64,000 bases of DNA. Source: NORP309 sp964352735. Lineage in GTDB: Bacteria > Pseudomonadota > Gammaproteobacteria > Xanthomonadales > Marinicellaceae. Positions 12,001 through 19,321 of the stretch are shown here, one piece after another. The notes below the pieces were generated by a model, which was not told the origin of the DNA, made no database searches, and was given only the letters and a program-made list of their open reading frames with translations. Numbering within the stretch: the stretch's first letter is position 1; each line of letters opens with the position of its first letter. The position numbers were made by a program, and so were the translations under genes. The stretch is from positions 1 through 64,000 of the forward strand of contig CAYGTC010000002.1 of the NCBI GenBank assembly GCA_964352735.1, read 5' to 3'.

Positions 12001-13177
12001 GGAGTTTTTCACAGCCTTGACTCAAGGTGCTACTTTAGTGATGCTCAGTGAAGAGCAATTCACATCACCAGATGTAATATCAACGGTGGTAAGGCGTCAT
12101 AATGTCAGTCATGCATTATTACCACCGGCTATACTGCCTTTATTGGAGGTAGAGCAATGGAATGGAGTCAGTACCTTAGTTGTTGGTGGTGAAGCTTGTC
12201 CAGCAAAAATGGCTCTATTATGGTCAAAAGATAGAATCTTTATTAATGCCTATGGCCCTTCAGAGATCACAGTTTATGCAACGGCTGGTATATTCAATAC
12301 ACCCGTATCGAAATTGCATATTGGTAAGCCCAATAAAAATACTCAGGTTTATGTTTGTAATAGTTATGGGGCGTTGACGCCTAAAGGTGTGGCTGGCGAA
12401 TTATTGGTAGGGGGAGCAGGTTTAGCCCGCGGTTATTTAAATCAGCCAGAATTGAGTGCAGAAAAATTCATAGATAATCCGTTTTATGATGTGACTGATT
12501 CTAATAGTAGCAAGCGCTTGTATAAAACTGGAGATTTGGTGTGCTGGTCAGCAGATGACAATTTAGAGTTTGTAGGCCGGGTTGATCACCAAGTAAAGTT
12601 GCGTGGTTTCCGCATTGAGTTGGGTGAGATTGAATCGCAATTATTGAACCAAGAGTTCGTAAGCGATGCAGTGGTCGTACTTGAGAATATCAATAATAAC
12701 GATCGATTAGTAGCTTATGTTGTGAGCAATGATGGCTTTGACATAAACAGTGAATCTTTACGTCAGAGCTTAAGTGTATCATTACCCGATTACATGGTGC
12801 CTGCCATCTATATAGAGTTGGAGACCATGCCTTTAACCAGTAATGGTAAAGTAGATCACAAAGCTCTACCTAAACCCGACGGCGATCATTTATTGCATGC
12901 TGAATATGAGGCACCACAAGGTGAAACAGAAATACTAATGGCTGAAATTTGGCAAGAATTACTTAATGTTGAGCAGGTCAGTCGTCGTGATAACTTCTTT
13001 AATTTGGGAGGCCATTCACTATTGGCCATTACGCTTATTAATTCTGTTAAGGATAGATTTAATTTTCAAATGCAAATGAGGTTATTATTTGAGGCCAATG
13101 ATTTACGACAACTTGCTGAATATATCGATACATTCTCTGTTAATGAAAATGACACAAGAGACGTGATTGAGTTTTAA
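1..13177 (+). CDS. Non-ribosomal peptide synthetase, 3' part (four C-A-PCP modules)
   Basis: The reading frame is open from base 2, so the gene starts upstream of the window. Domains in order, with approximate bases: PCP0 (2-150, LGGHS), C1 (200-1540, HHIVSDG), A1 (1620-3110, TSGTTGKPKG), PCP1 (3140-3340), C2 (3410-4750), A2 (4830-6330, TSGSTGTPKG), PCP2 (6380-6580), C3 (6720-8080, HHIINDH), A3 (8150-9660), PCP3 (9710-9900), C4 (9960-11290), A4 (11390-12880), PCP4 (12920-13120). C1, C2 and C4 are near copies of each other; C3 belongs to a different C-domain lineage (PLGPLQEGVLFHH). By-eye comparison with GrsA and EntF gives A3 a serine-type code (DVWHFSLIDK). A1 reads DLFNNALTYK, which I recall as alanine-like (weak). 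A2 and A4 are unassigned. The protein ends about 20 residues after PCP4 with no TE, reductase or terminal C domain, so release is unexplained. It assembles a peptide on carrier domains in the cytoplasm; the product is unknown. Confidence 0.95.
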   Translation, partial: QVGRHDNFFNLGGHSLLAVRLVSLVQQRMQRSLSLQTLFGQPMLKDLSIALDEAKQAELTPIALADRTQALPLSWAQQRLWFISQLAGGNAAYHIPGAVGLQGELSRDALEQAFATIIVRHEALRTVFKEVDGDVWQEIISSEASKFELAYKDLSTVKDQHEKLTVDAEAFNQRPFDLSTGPLIRGQLMQLSEQEHVLLVTMHHIVSDGWSMGVLVQEFNALYEAYRLDKPNPLPALPIQYADYALWQRTELDGEVLAQQSRYWIEHLADAPELLSLPTDHPRPAMPSYQGGIVGVELGSKVSRKVRALALSQGMTVHMVLHAVWSILLSRLSTQDQIIVGTPVANRQRHEVEGLIGFFVNTLALRLDLSGYLNVKELLSQVKAVTLGGYANQDVPFEQVVELVQPMRSLRYSPVFQTMFNFAQNDSEGDLNLSGLSSGGVVLESNVIAKFDLTLSLVDTKSNNDDTNNDNNIVGSLEYARDLFDEVTIQRWSGYFSRLVAALVSDIEAPLHELSILPEAERQHLLVDLNQTQADYPDKALIHGLFEDQVKANPAATAVVFEGEALSYKELNQRSNQLAHYLIEQGVKPDTLVGLCLDRSLEMVIGLLGILKAGGAYVPLDPTYPEARLRYQITDADLNIIVTQESQQELMTSVKSIQLVCLDNDEMRDCLQGYSKHNVSAKKQDLQAQHLAYVIYTSGTTGKPKGVMIEHGNTVALLSWALKTYQDSELKGVLASTSICFDLSIFELFASLSSGGCAFVVKDILDLHQISDTGGLTLINTVPSAIEALLSMGPLPASVKTVNLAGEALKQQTVDKLYHSGVNKVYDLYGPSEDTTYSTYVLRELNGQPSIGKPINNEQAYIVDSNMNLCPLGVSGELLIGGVGLTRGYLNQEELTAEKYITNPFYDATNGNNSKRLYKTGDLVRWLPNGNIEYLGRIDHQVKLRGFRIELGEIEAQLLNQESVHDAIVTLDDTVGDGRLVAYIVSAEDSDLDSELISQSLNVSLPEYMVPQIYIELEAMPLTSNGKVDRKALPKPDGEHLAHAKYEAPQSETEVILAEIWQDLLHVEQVGRHDNFFNLGGHSLLAIRLVSLVQQRLERSLNLQTLFEQPILKDLSATLDEAKKSELTPIALADRTQSLPLSWAQQRLWFIAQLDGGNAAYHIPGAVQLRGELSRDALELALGTIVARHEALRTVFIAVDGDVRQEIVSTKAFEFKLAYKDLRVVEDQQGELAIEAEAFNQMPFDLTTGPLIRGQLVQLSEQAHVMLVTMHHIVSDAWSMNVLVNEFNALYEAYRLNMPNPLPALPIQYADYSVWQRNELGGDVLAQQNAYWTEHLADAPELLSLPTDRTRPAMPTYQGGVVGIELTPEVSKQVRALALSQGVTVHMILHAVWSVLLSRLSGQDQIIVGTPVANRQRHEVEGLIGFFVNTLALRMDLSEDLSVKEVLSQVKAITLGGYANQDVPFEQVVELVQPERSLRYSPVFQAMFNFAQNNTEGERGLTLSGVSVDSVAIESEAKAQFDLTLSLSEARRDIGESKNIEVIMGNLEYACDLFDHETIQRWSIYFSRLVEAFVVDLDAPVRELVMLPELERCQLLESYNDNTVQLPSVSTIHELFEAQVIENPESIALEAFDQRLTYKDLNERANQLAHELIDQGVQTGDFVGLYLPRSLNIFVSMLGVMKAGAAYVMLDTKQPKERVRAVGEQANLRLVLSDAEHKQQCDSIFDVRKLYLDESVMQDSLSNHSNNNLNIQLSEDAPALVYVTSGSTGTPKGAINSHIGIVNTMWAMSQELELTPSDRVLQFASLSFDVVIEEIFPAWFSGAAVVIRDEEGLLASDQLQSMLERLEITVCELMASYWSLWVGHLQDTKTSPPTSFRTLILGSDAVLMPAYNAWQAYDIPIVNVFGLTETGCTTLVYKAQGQQDYETRLPNGRPLANTKVYILDTVGNPVPQGVMGELCIGGLGVGIGYIGEVELTAERFVKNPFSEGLMYKTGDLARWLPDGLVEFIGRSDHQVKVRGFRIELGEIEAQLHNQAVIRDAVVVFDKNDANTQGLLVAYVTVNDELDQESLRQDLSASLPEYMIPQIYIVLEALPLTANGKVDRKALPKPEGHYLSQVEFEEPQNHTEIVLAEVWQSLLNVEQVSRHDDFFKLGGHSLLIIRLIAELQAKELVATVRTVFENPVLKDLAHEINQSEKTSFQAPPNLIPLECTHITPDLLPLVALEQSQIDRLVGQIPGGAGNIQDIYPLGPLQEGVLFHHMLATPESGDTYIMPSIFSLPNQQQADRLTEVLNHQISRHDVLRTAIFWDDLPRPVQVVLRESTIVINELTLDPSQDVKVQLDEHIAHDNLWMDLGQAPLLRMDLATDPHSNVVYVILYEHHIINDHIGLETLIEEVSRYSLQDEGEALKIPDLPAVVPYREFIAHTLMLAESGATKDYFESHLGDVDEPTVPFGVYDTQVDADRINEFHYNFDDTVCDNITHICSHLDISVASMFHLAWGMVIGRCCDRDDVIFGSVLSGRLQGSKGAERSVGLFINTLPVRLSISGNIRDSLKQSHIELLNLLEHEQAPLMQVQTCTGLSNDAPLFTSLLNYRRNEIGTYDEDNVDDFQKEKMANALEITGIEAHERTNYPLNLSVNDSGGKHFGLSLQVIDAIDGERLIGYMHTTVEKLVGSIVDNAEINLNTPLKDISILSEAERQYLLVYLNQTQVDYPDTALIHSLFEDQVKTNPTATAVVFDKVSINYKDLNQRSNQLAHYLIQQGVKPDTLVGLCLDRSLEMVIGMLGILKAGGAYVPLDPTYPEARLTYQINDADLKIIVTQEPQQELVTSVVSIQSICLDNDDMLECLQGYSKDNPSVVKLGLHSKHLAYVIYTSGTTGKPKGVMIEHQALVNRIDWMQSEYGLLPSDKVLQKTPFTFDVSVWEFFWTLTHGSQLVVAKPNGHQDPNYLTKIIIDQEISVLHFVPSMLNAILPAFSQNECLSLRKVFSSGEALPKNVQDEFFTVTKDCELHNLYGPTEAAIDVTYWACDADSDLDFVPIGKPIQNIDIYIVNQEIGLCPKGVSGELLIGGVGLARGYINLEELTSEKFIANPFYDATDDNSSKRLYKTGDLVRWLPDGNIEYQGRIDHQVKLRGLRIELSGIETHLLTQESVGNAVIVLDNTNDNDRLVAYVTINDGYELDSESLRQSLGMSLPEYMVPAIYIELDVLPLTSNGKVDRKALPKLGDEHLAHALYEAPQSETEVILAEIWQGLLHVEQVGRNDSFFNLGGHSLLAIRLASLVQQHMQRSLSLHTLFEQPVLKDLSKALDEAKQSELTPIALTDRSKPLPLSWAQQRLWFIAQLEGGNAAYHIHGAVQLHGELSRVALELALTTIVARHEALRTVFKEADGGVWQEIVSVEAFNFKLMHKDLRTVEDQQGELAIEGKAFNQMPFDLTTGPLIRGLLVQLSEQEHVLLVTMHHIVSDGWSMGVLVREFNALYDAYRLDEPNPLQELPIQYADYAVWQRTELGGDVLAQQSDYWTEHLAGAPGLLSLPTDHPRPTMPSYRGGVVGVELDPEVSKQVRALALSQGMTVHMVLHTVWSVLLSRLSGQDQVVVGAPVANRQRHEVEGLIGFFVNTLALHVDLSKGLNVKEALSQVKAITLGGYANQDIPFEQVVELVQPIRSLGYTPLFQSMFNFTQDDADDDLSLSGLSSGGVALESDVVAKFDLTLSLVDTKNANDNTNNDNSIVGILEYARDLFDEATIQRWSAYFSRLVGAFVADLEASLHEMAILPEAERQHLVVDLNQTQADYPDTALIHGLFENQAQANPAATAVVFEEMSLSYKELNQRANQLAHYLIEQGVKPDTLVGLCLNRSIEMAIGVLGILKAGGAYVPLDPTYPEARLAYQIKDADLKIVLTQESLQESSSLAISIEAVCLDNDEMCENLQGYSKHNPSAKEQGLHARHLAYVIYTSGTTGKPKGVMIEHRSLNNLVTAQKKNLDLSSSSNVLQFASIAFDASTWEFFTALTQGATLVMLSEEQFTSPDVISTVVRRHNVSHALLPPAILPLLEVEQWNGVSTLVVGGEACPAKMALLWSKDRIFINAYGPSEITVYATAGIFNTPVSKLHIGKPNKNTQVYVCNSYGALTPKGVAGELLVGGAGLARGYLNQPELSAEKFIDNPFYDVTDSNSSKRLYKTGDLVCWSADDNLEFVGRVDHQVKLRGFRIELGEIESQLLNQEFVSDAVVVLENINNNDRLVAYVVSNDGFDINSESLRQSLSVSLPDYMVPAIYIELETMPLTSNGKVDHKALPKPDGDHLLHAEYEAPQGETEILMAEIWQELLNVEQVSRRDNFFNLGGHSLLAITLINSVKDRFNFQMQMRLLFEANDLRQLAEYIDTFSVNENDTRDVIEF

Positions 13178-13208
13178 TAAGAGTCAAGAAACAAACGATC
13201 AGTTCATC

Positions 13209-13246
13209 AAAACAGGATTACTAACGCAAGAGGTAATCCTGTTTTT
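13209..13246 (+). terminator. Rho-independent terminator after the NRPS gene
   Basis: A 13-bp perfect stem (AAAACAGGATTAC with GTAATCCTGTTTT) around an 11-base loop, ending in a T run, lies 32 bp after the NRPS stop codon. It suggests that transcription ends here and that no release or export gene follows in the same operon. Confidence 0.8.
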
Positions 13247-13322
13247 GAATTTACTATAAAAAATGATATGAAAAAATTAATAGAATTTAGCAATCCCCCA
13301 ATGTCAGGATAGTTGTCAAAAA

Positions 13323-13754
13323 CTACTGTGTAAATTTTGATTCACAATACTTCTCAAAGAGCTGCCACTCATGAGTTTTACATTGAAAACCCCAAGAATA
13401 ATCAGTAAACAAAAATTCGCCTTTTAAAGTCAAAAATGAAAAGAGCGTTTTGATTGCTTTACGTTCATTTTCAGTTAATTCATGCAAGAGAAACCAAATG
13501 TTATTGATCACATTATTATTGCTTTCCAGGATAATTGCAAAACAGTCATGAACCCCATAAGCAGTACAATCATATTTCCAAGATGAATTTCCATAGCCTG
13601 TTTCTACACGCTCAAATTTTGTTAAGACATTGCCTAAAACATCTTCAACTTCATTCAAAAGAATCTGAGCTGATTCAAAACTCAATTGATTATCAGCTGG
13701 TGAATAATATTTGTGCATCAGCAATATCCCAAGTATTTCTTGTGTAAGCCACAT
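13323..13754 (-). CDS. Hypothetical protein, 143 aa
   Basis: Not recognised. A small soluble, mixed alpha/beta-looking protein with no signal peptide or membrane segment, containing several Trp, Tyr and Cys residues (for example YGNSSWKYDC and FTDYSWGFQC). It converges on the NRPS gene and is divergent from the cut gene at 13899. It starts at ATG. It may be a free-standing accessory gene of the immunity-protein kind, but nothing in the sequence proves this. Confidence 0.5.
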   Translation of the reverse strand: MWLTQEILGILLMHKYYSPADNQLSFESAQILLNEVEDVLGNVLTKFERVETGYGNSSWKYDCTAYGVHDCFAIILESNNNVINNIWFLLHELTENERKAIKTLFSFLTLKGEFLFTDYSWGFQCKTHEWQLFEKYCESKFTQ

Positions 13755-13898
13755 GGTTTGAAACTAAATCAGGCCTTACCATGCTGATATGCTAGAGCAA
13801 AGTTTCTATATCCATTATTTCTAAGAAAAAAATTTAGAATTTCAATTTTTTTATGTTAGAGTTGATTTCTCACTTAATGAAACTACTCGCAAATAATA

Positions 13899-14621
13899 AT
13901 GCTAGAGAATACTAAAGTACTTAAAATATGGAAATCATATATTCATGCAACTGCCTTAGAAAAAAACAAATTACTTCCACATAAAGATCACCGAAACAGA
14001 TCTTTTCACTTATCAGATGAGTCTGTATTCCATGAAGATTTAGACAATGTATATCTAAATTTAGATGATGAAAAAATTAAAGTTATTAAAAATAACTACA
14101 TTGAATTATTAAAAGAAAATAAAAAAAATCAAGAAGAAATATTTTTGCTTTTTCCATTAATTGAGAAAGAAGAAAATCATAATGGAAAATCTATAACTAT
14201 TAAATATCCATTATTCATGTTTAACATCAGTAATTGGTTAAAAAATAGAAAGGAGGAAGAAGCGCTTAAATTACCCATTTCTTATGGTAATGATATCATC
14301 CCTCTAAAAAATGTATTCTCAAATCCTTCTCTACTAGGTTTCAATCTGGATGAACTTCCGAGTGGCTTATACTTTCATGACTTTATAGAGACTATTACAG
14401 GGAAAAAGTGTGAAAATTTTAATTCATTACTAACAACCCTAAATGATTGGATAGACCAATTATTGATCGATAAAAAGAATAAGAAAATGGTGCGAAAATT
14501 TTCATATAACGCCATTATCTCAAGTTTCAGTGATTTTGATATCACCTCAAAAAGGCTGATAAAGGATTATGAATATTTATCCAATGAAAAAAATAATGAT
14601 GAAGGGAAGTTTTCACTACTA
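13899..14621 (+). pseudogene. 5' part of an unrecognised gene cut by the Tn3-family transposon
   Basis: 241 codons from an ATG, running straight into the left terminal repeat at 14622. The open frame continues 18 codons into transposon DNA before TGA, so any protein made would carry a foreign tail. The sequence is charged, Lys/Asp/Glu/Asn-rich and mostly helical, with no motif I recognise. The open fragment at 35180-35506, just beyond the other transposon end, is in the same frame if the element is removed, and is the likely 3' part. Whether sequence between the two parts was also lost cannot be told. Confidence 0.6.
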
Positions 14622-14651
14622 GGGGTTTTGCGCACATTCCCTCGAAAAAAT
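14622..14651 (+). repeat. Left terminal inverted repeat (outer)
   Basis: Begins GGGGTTTTGCGCACATTCCC, followed by TCGAAAA. It matches the right end at 26 of 30 positions. GGGG at the tip is the normal cleaved end of Tn3-family elements. The repeat interrupts the gene that begins at 13899. Confidence 0.88.
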
Positions 14652-14797
14652 GCACTAGTTGATTTAACCTGTTGATTGTAAAGCTAATAAATGTGTTCTA
14701 ATTAGACGTTATATTATTAAATCATTTGTTATATATGATTCTAAAAATAAAGAATGTTTTGTTTTTAAGAATTTTTTCAAAATTTATTATGCATAAT

Positions 14798-14842
14798 CAC
14801 ACATCCCCTCGAAAAAATGCATTAAGCCATTTAAACCCTTGA
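14798..14842 (+). repeat. Left inner copy of the terminal repeat core
   Basis: CACATCCCCTCGAAAA repeats the core of the outer end; CCCTCG is at 14806 against 14639 in the outer copy, an offset of 167 bp. Similarity to the left outer end continues for about 35 bp (AAAAAATGCA, then ATTTAA and TTGAT). The terminal GGGG is missing, so this is more likely an internal transposase-binding site or a decayed end duplication than an active end. Confidence 0.75.
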
Positions 14843-14936
14843 TAAATAACAAAGTATTACCATTTTTATTATATTCTTTATTTTATATTTCATGAGTTTT
14901 TACAAAACTTATGAATAAAGTATTAGAATAGCTTGT

Positions 14937-17900
14937 ATGACTACAGTAGAAAAAAAACGCTTAAAGATTTTAAATAATGCTGAGATTGAATCTCTCTATT
15001 CCATACCTGTTTACAATCATTCTGACAGAGAAGATTATTTCTCAATGGATGATGAAGTTAAAAAATTCACATTTAGTTTAAGAAAATTCGAAGCTAGAGT
15101 TTATTTTATTTTATTACTAGGTTATTTTCGAACAAAACCTCTTGTACATAATTTTTCAGCATCAGAAGTTAATGATGACCTAAACTATGTTTTAAATAAA
15201 TATTTTAATGGCAAAAAATTAACAAAGTTTAATTTATCTAATGATTTTAAAATCCGATTAATGAATCGTCTATTAACCCATGTTGGATTTGATAGATATA
15301 AGCCAAGCAAACATAGAAAAGAATTGCATCATAGGCTTAGTCATATTGCTAAAATTGCTATTGATCCAAGATATATATTTGATGAATGTATAGCCTATTT
15401 TAGTCAAAAATTAATTGTTCCACCGGGATACACAACAATTGTGGACCTTATAACAACAATAATTAAAACTGAAAGAGTAAGAATCAGCAAAATATTAAAA
15501 AACGAATTAAAGAATAAAACAAAATCTACTTTACTTCAAATGCTAGAAACTAAAGAAGATTTCATAGGGTTATCTAAGCTAAAAAAACGCAGTAGTGACT
15601 TTTCATTTGGCGAAATCAATCGAGAAATTAATACTCATAATAAATTATCTCCTATATTTAAAGATTTAAAAAAATTAATTAGAAAATTGAAACTCTCCCC
15701 AGCCAATCTGGAATATTATGCATCAATGGTGCGAATAAAAAGCCTATATATGTTAAAAAGGGAAAATGATAATCAAACATTAATGTACCTTATCTCTTAT
15801 TTATATTTTAGGTTTCAAGAATCTAATGAAAACCTAGTTGAATCATTCATATATTTAGTTAGAAAGTTACACGAGTCCTCTAAAAAGTATGCAAAGAGAA
15901 AAGTACTTGAAGATATCAATACAATCAGGAAGGAATTAAAGGCTGCGGGGAACTTGTTAGGATTATATATCGATGGTGATATCACAGATGATATTTCATT
16001 TGGACAAGTTAGAAAAAAAGCATTCAAAGTTTTATCTAAGAAAAAGATAAAATTACTAAGTAAACACCTTAATGAAACAGATTATGATGCCCATCATTAT
16101 GAATGGGAACATATTGATAAAAAAGTTTCTCAGATAACTAGACTTATCAGAGCAATTTTTCTCATTATTGAAATTGAGTATGATCACATCTCACTTGCAT
16201 TGTCAGAACAATTTAAAATTGCAAAAGAGGAATTATCTAGTAAGAACAAAATTGAAACAATTAATTTAGATCTTGTAAATAAAAATGAGAAGCGTTTTAT
16301 TGGAGACAAAAAAAATTCAAATTCCAGGTATGAATATTTTCTCTATAGAAGAGCTTATCAACTATTTTCTAAAAATCATATTACTGTCAAAAATAGTATT
16401 AGTAATAAAAGTTTATCAGCTGACTTAATTAACACAACTAAATGGTCAAAAGATAAAGAGTCAATAATTAAGAATACAAATCAGCCTGCAATTTCATCGC
16501 CAATTTTAGAGACACTAAAAAACAAATTAGAAATATTAGATGAAAAATTAACAACGGTTAGTAGTACTATTGCTATTGGTGATAATAAATATGTTGAATA
16601 CTTACCAAATAAGAGTCAACTTAAATGGTCTATACCATATTGTAAATGGAAAGACAGTGTTGATAACCCGATATATCAACAAATACCACATATAGGTATT
16701 GTTGAATTAATCTCATTTGTAAATCAAAAAACTAATTTTGTCGATGAATTTAAGCATATAACTATTTCAAAAGAAAAAAACGATGTTTTAATCAATGATA
16801 TTTTTGCATGTACTTTAGCTAATGCTACTAATTATGGTCTAAATAAAATGGCAAATATATCAGATAGATCAATAGGTCGTTTACGTGGAGTTGAAGAAAA
16901 ATTTCTTAGGACAGAAACACTAAGAGCTGCCAACGATATTATTTCAAATGAAATTGCCCAACTACCTATTTTTAATTATTACAATATTAGTGATAATGAT
17001 TTATTTTCAAGTGTTGATGGTCAAAAATTTGAATGTCGGATCAATACTTTTAAGGCGCGCTTTTCTTCTAAAGATTTTTTTAAAGGCAAAGGAGTATCTG
17101 CTCTTACATTAGTATCAAACCATGTTCCTGTAAATGCAATAGTTAATGGAGCTAATGAATATGAAGGTCATTTTGGCTTTGATCTACTTTATAATAATAC
17201 CTCAGAAATTAAACCAAATATTCTTTCAACAGACACTCATGGAACAAATAATGTAAATTTTGCAATTCTAGATTTTTTTGGGTATCAATTTGCACCTAGA
17301 TACGCCCAAGTTAAAAAAATATTTTTCAACTTGTTTGAAGTTACTGAAGATAAGAATAATAAGCCAATAATAAACTTGATTAAAGATATAAATATCAAGT
17401 TAATTGAAAGTGAGTGGGAACGCATACAACATATTCTCTGTTCTTTAAGTGAAAAAACAGCATCACAAAGTACTATTATACGAAAGCTTAGTAATGGAAG
17501 GAATAGAACACTTCTTGCCCTTCATGAATATGATCGACTTATAAAAGCAATTTACATTTTAGAGTTTGTAGATAATGCAGAGTTACGCCATTATGTCCAA
17601 CAAGCTCTTAATCGTGGTGAAGCGTATCATCAATTAAGAAGAGCTATAGCATCTGTAAATGGAAATAAATTTAGAGGTGGTGATGATTACCAGGTATCTC
17701 TATGGAATGATTGTGGAAGGTTGGTTGCTAACTGTGTTATTTATTATAACTCATTGCTGCTTTCAACTTTTTTAAAAATGAGCAAAGAAAGAAATAAGGA
17801 TGAATTAGTTAACTATATCGCACAACTATCTCCAGTTGCTTGGCAACATATTAATTTAAATGGGATATATTCTTTTTTACAAAATGTGATTAAAATTGAT

Positions 17901-17939
17901 ATGGAATCATTAATTAGTGTTATGGATGAATTTAAATAG
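14937..17939 (+). CDS. tnpA: Tn3-family DDE transposase
   Basis: 1000 aa, the usual length for Tn3-family transposases, which carry out replicative transposition through a cointegrate. The C-terminal catalytic region shows the acidic triad D694 (SSVDGQKFE), D766 (LSTDTHGTNN) and E895 (NRGEAYHQLRRA). The spacings of 72 and 129 residues agree with the family. The N-terminal 600 residues are Lys-rich and helical, as expected for the end-binding region. The gene starts 287 bp inside the left end after the inner repeat copy and reads inward. Its stop is 1 bp from the stop of the convergent AlbA_2 gene. Probably intact and active. Confidence 0.93.
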   Translation: MTTVEKKRLKILNNAEIESLYSIPVYNHSDREDYFSMDDEVKKFTFSLRKFEARVYFILLLGYFRTKPLVHNFSASEVNDDLNYVLNKYFNGKKLTKFNLSNDFKIRLMNRLLTHVGFDRYKPSKHRKELHHRLSHIAKIAIDPRYIFDECIAYFSQKLIVPPGYTTIVDLITTIIKTERVRISKILKNELKNKTKSTLLQMLETKEDFIGLSKLKKRSSDFSFGEINREINTHNKLSPIFKDLKKLIRKLKLSPANLEYYASMVRIKSLYMLKRENDNQTLMYLISYLYFRFQESNENLVESFIYLVRKLHESSKKYAKRKVLEDINTIRKELKAAGNLLGLYIDGDITDDISFGQVRKKAFKVLSKKKIKLLSKHLNETDYDAHHYEWEHIDKKVSQITRLIRAIFLIIEIEYDHISLALSEQFKIAKEELSSKNKIETINLDLVNKNEKRFIGDKKNSNSRYEYFLYRRAYQLFSKNHITVKNSISNKSLSADLINTTKWSKDKESIIKNTNQPAISSPILETLKNKLEILDEKLTTVSSTIAIGDNKYVEYLPNKSQLKWSIPYCKWKDSVDNPIYQQIPHIGIVELISFVNQKTNFVDEFKHITISKEKNDVLINDIFACTLANATNYGLNKMANISDRSIGRLRGVEEKFLRTETLRAANDIISNEIAQLPIFNYYNISDNDLFSSVDGQKFECRINTFKARFSSKDFFKGKGVSALTLVSNHVPVNAIVNGANEYEGHFGFDLLYNNTSEIKPNILSTDTHGTNNVNFAILDFFGYQFAPRYAQVKKIFFNLFEVTEDKNNKPIINLIKDINIKLIESEWERIQHILCSLSEKTASQSTIIRKLSNGRNRTLLALHEYDRLIKAIYILEFVDNAELRHYVQQALNRGEAYHQLRRAIASVNGNKFRGGDDYQVSLWNDCGRLVANCVIYYNSLLLSTFLKMSKERNKDELVNYIAQLSPVAWQHINLNGIYSFLQNVIKIDMESLISVMDEFK

Positions 17940-17940
17940 T

Positions 17941-19113
17941 TTATTTAATGTAACTAATTTGACTAACAATTTGTTCTAAATCAAGTTGATATTGATTCAG
18001 CTTTTTTATAATTTCTTTTAAACAATGATCCATAGCGCTATGAAGCCTAGCTGTTTCAACAAGATCTAAATTAATTGCTATTTTTTTAAGCTCTTCTTGT
18101 TTTCCATTCAATTTTGAGTTGATATCAAAATAACAAATTGTTAATAGGTTTTTGCCAATTTCACTTGCTTCTTCAATAATATAATCATACCTTCCTTGAT
18201 AAAGTAATTCATCAGAGCGATCAATTAACATTTTTAATTTTTTGTGTGATTGATTAATAACATCAAAAACTTGATTATATTCTTCATTATTTAATTGTGT
18301 ATCATTTAAATATGAACAATTAAAGCTGGTGGCTTCTATTCTAAGTTGATTAATCAATTCTTTAGGTCCCACCATAGTGCTTTCTCTGAGATTTGAAAGT
18401 GCATCCAGAGTGCCAGATAATTGTTTTAAATCATTATTAAAACTGTACTTCTCAGCAATATCTGAAATTGAAATATCTCTAAAAGAATTAGCAATATAAC
18501 CTAAGTCTGACTTCCATATATCCGACCATTTTCTAATTTGGCGAAATTCTGTTTGATCCAATATTTTGAATATATCTCTTATACCGTTATTTAAATCAGA
18601 AAATATATTTTCTTCAGGATCCTGGGCATCTGTGAAATATTGTTCAAATATTTTATAAACTGCACTAGGTTCTGCAGGCCTAGATTGAGTATGATTCCTA
18701 ACGTATGGAACATTATTAGTATTGTAGTAAAGGGGTTCTGGACCTTGAGGAATAATTAATGCCAAAACAACCTTATTTTCGATTATTAAAAATTCAAATT
18801 TTGGAGTCACAGGTGGTTTAACACTACCACTACAAATACCTTCTAATTTTTGTACTAACTTTGAACGAACACCAAAGTTCATTCCACCTGGTATCCCAAT
18901 TACTGAATGTCTTTGCCCATCATCAACACCAATAAGAATAGTGCCTTCGTTTGAAGTAGCAAAAGCAGCGATTTCTTTACTGATTTTTTCTGGCCTGTCA
19001 ATTTCTTTCTTAAACTCAATTGTTTGACTCTCACCTTTTGGGATTAAATAAGCATATTTTTTTGATAATTCAATGTTTACCCATTTAGGGAAAGATTTAG
19101 TTTTCTCTGACAT
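17941..19113 (-). CDS. AlbA_2 (Schlafen-type) domain protein
   Basis: 390 aa from ATG at 19113; an in-frame GTG three codons upstream is a less likely start. An AlbA_2 domain lies at about residues 25-140 (ESQTIEFKKE, then IAAFATSNEGTILIGVDDG). This domain occurs in putative transcription regulators, RNases and helicase-like proteins, often in defence loci. The C-terminal 200 residues are helical with coiled-coil character and no recognisable enzyme motif. It is divergent from the CBASS operon across a 208-bp gap and tail-to-tail with tnpA, so it could regulate CBASS, be a separate defence component, or serve the transposon. The function is inferred from the domain only. Confidence 0.75.
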   Translation of the reverse strand: MSEKTKSFPKWVNIELSKKYAYLIPKGESQTIEFKKEIDRPEKISKEIAAFATSNEGTILIGVDDGQRHSVIGIPGGMNFGVRSKLVQKLEGICSGSVKPPVTPKFEFLIIENKVVLALIIPQGPEPLYYNTNNVPYVRNHTQSRPAEPSAVYKIFEQYFTDAQDPEENIFSDLNNGIRDIFKILDQTEFRQIRKWSDIWKSDLGYIANSFRDISISDIAEKYSFNNDLKQLSGTLDALSNLRESTMVGPKELINQLRIEATSFNCSYLNDTQLNNEEYNQVFDVINQSHKKLKMLIDRSDELLYQGRYDYIIEEASEIGKNLLTICYFDINSKLNGKQEELKKIAINLDLVETARLHSAMDHCLKEIIKKLNQYQLDLEQIVSQISYIK

Positions 19114-19321
19114 TTGGTGCACTCAACTAGTGGAATTTTTATTGTGTCATATCAGTTTTAATGAGTAAATGAATTATTTGTTTTTCAAAATAATATAATA
19201 ATCATCAAATTTTTTTATTTTTCATAAGAGATATATGTCAAATTACAATAAACTTAATTATTGACTTGATTTTGTGAGTTTCGTCACAATATACTGGATA
19301 TTCCCATGGTAGAGAAATGAT

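Noticed and set aside
19261..19295. TTGACT and TATACT upstream of the CD-NTase as a sigma-70 promoter
   Set aside because: The spacing is 23 bp, too long; no palindrome in the spacer to suggest a MerR-type promoter.
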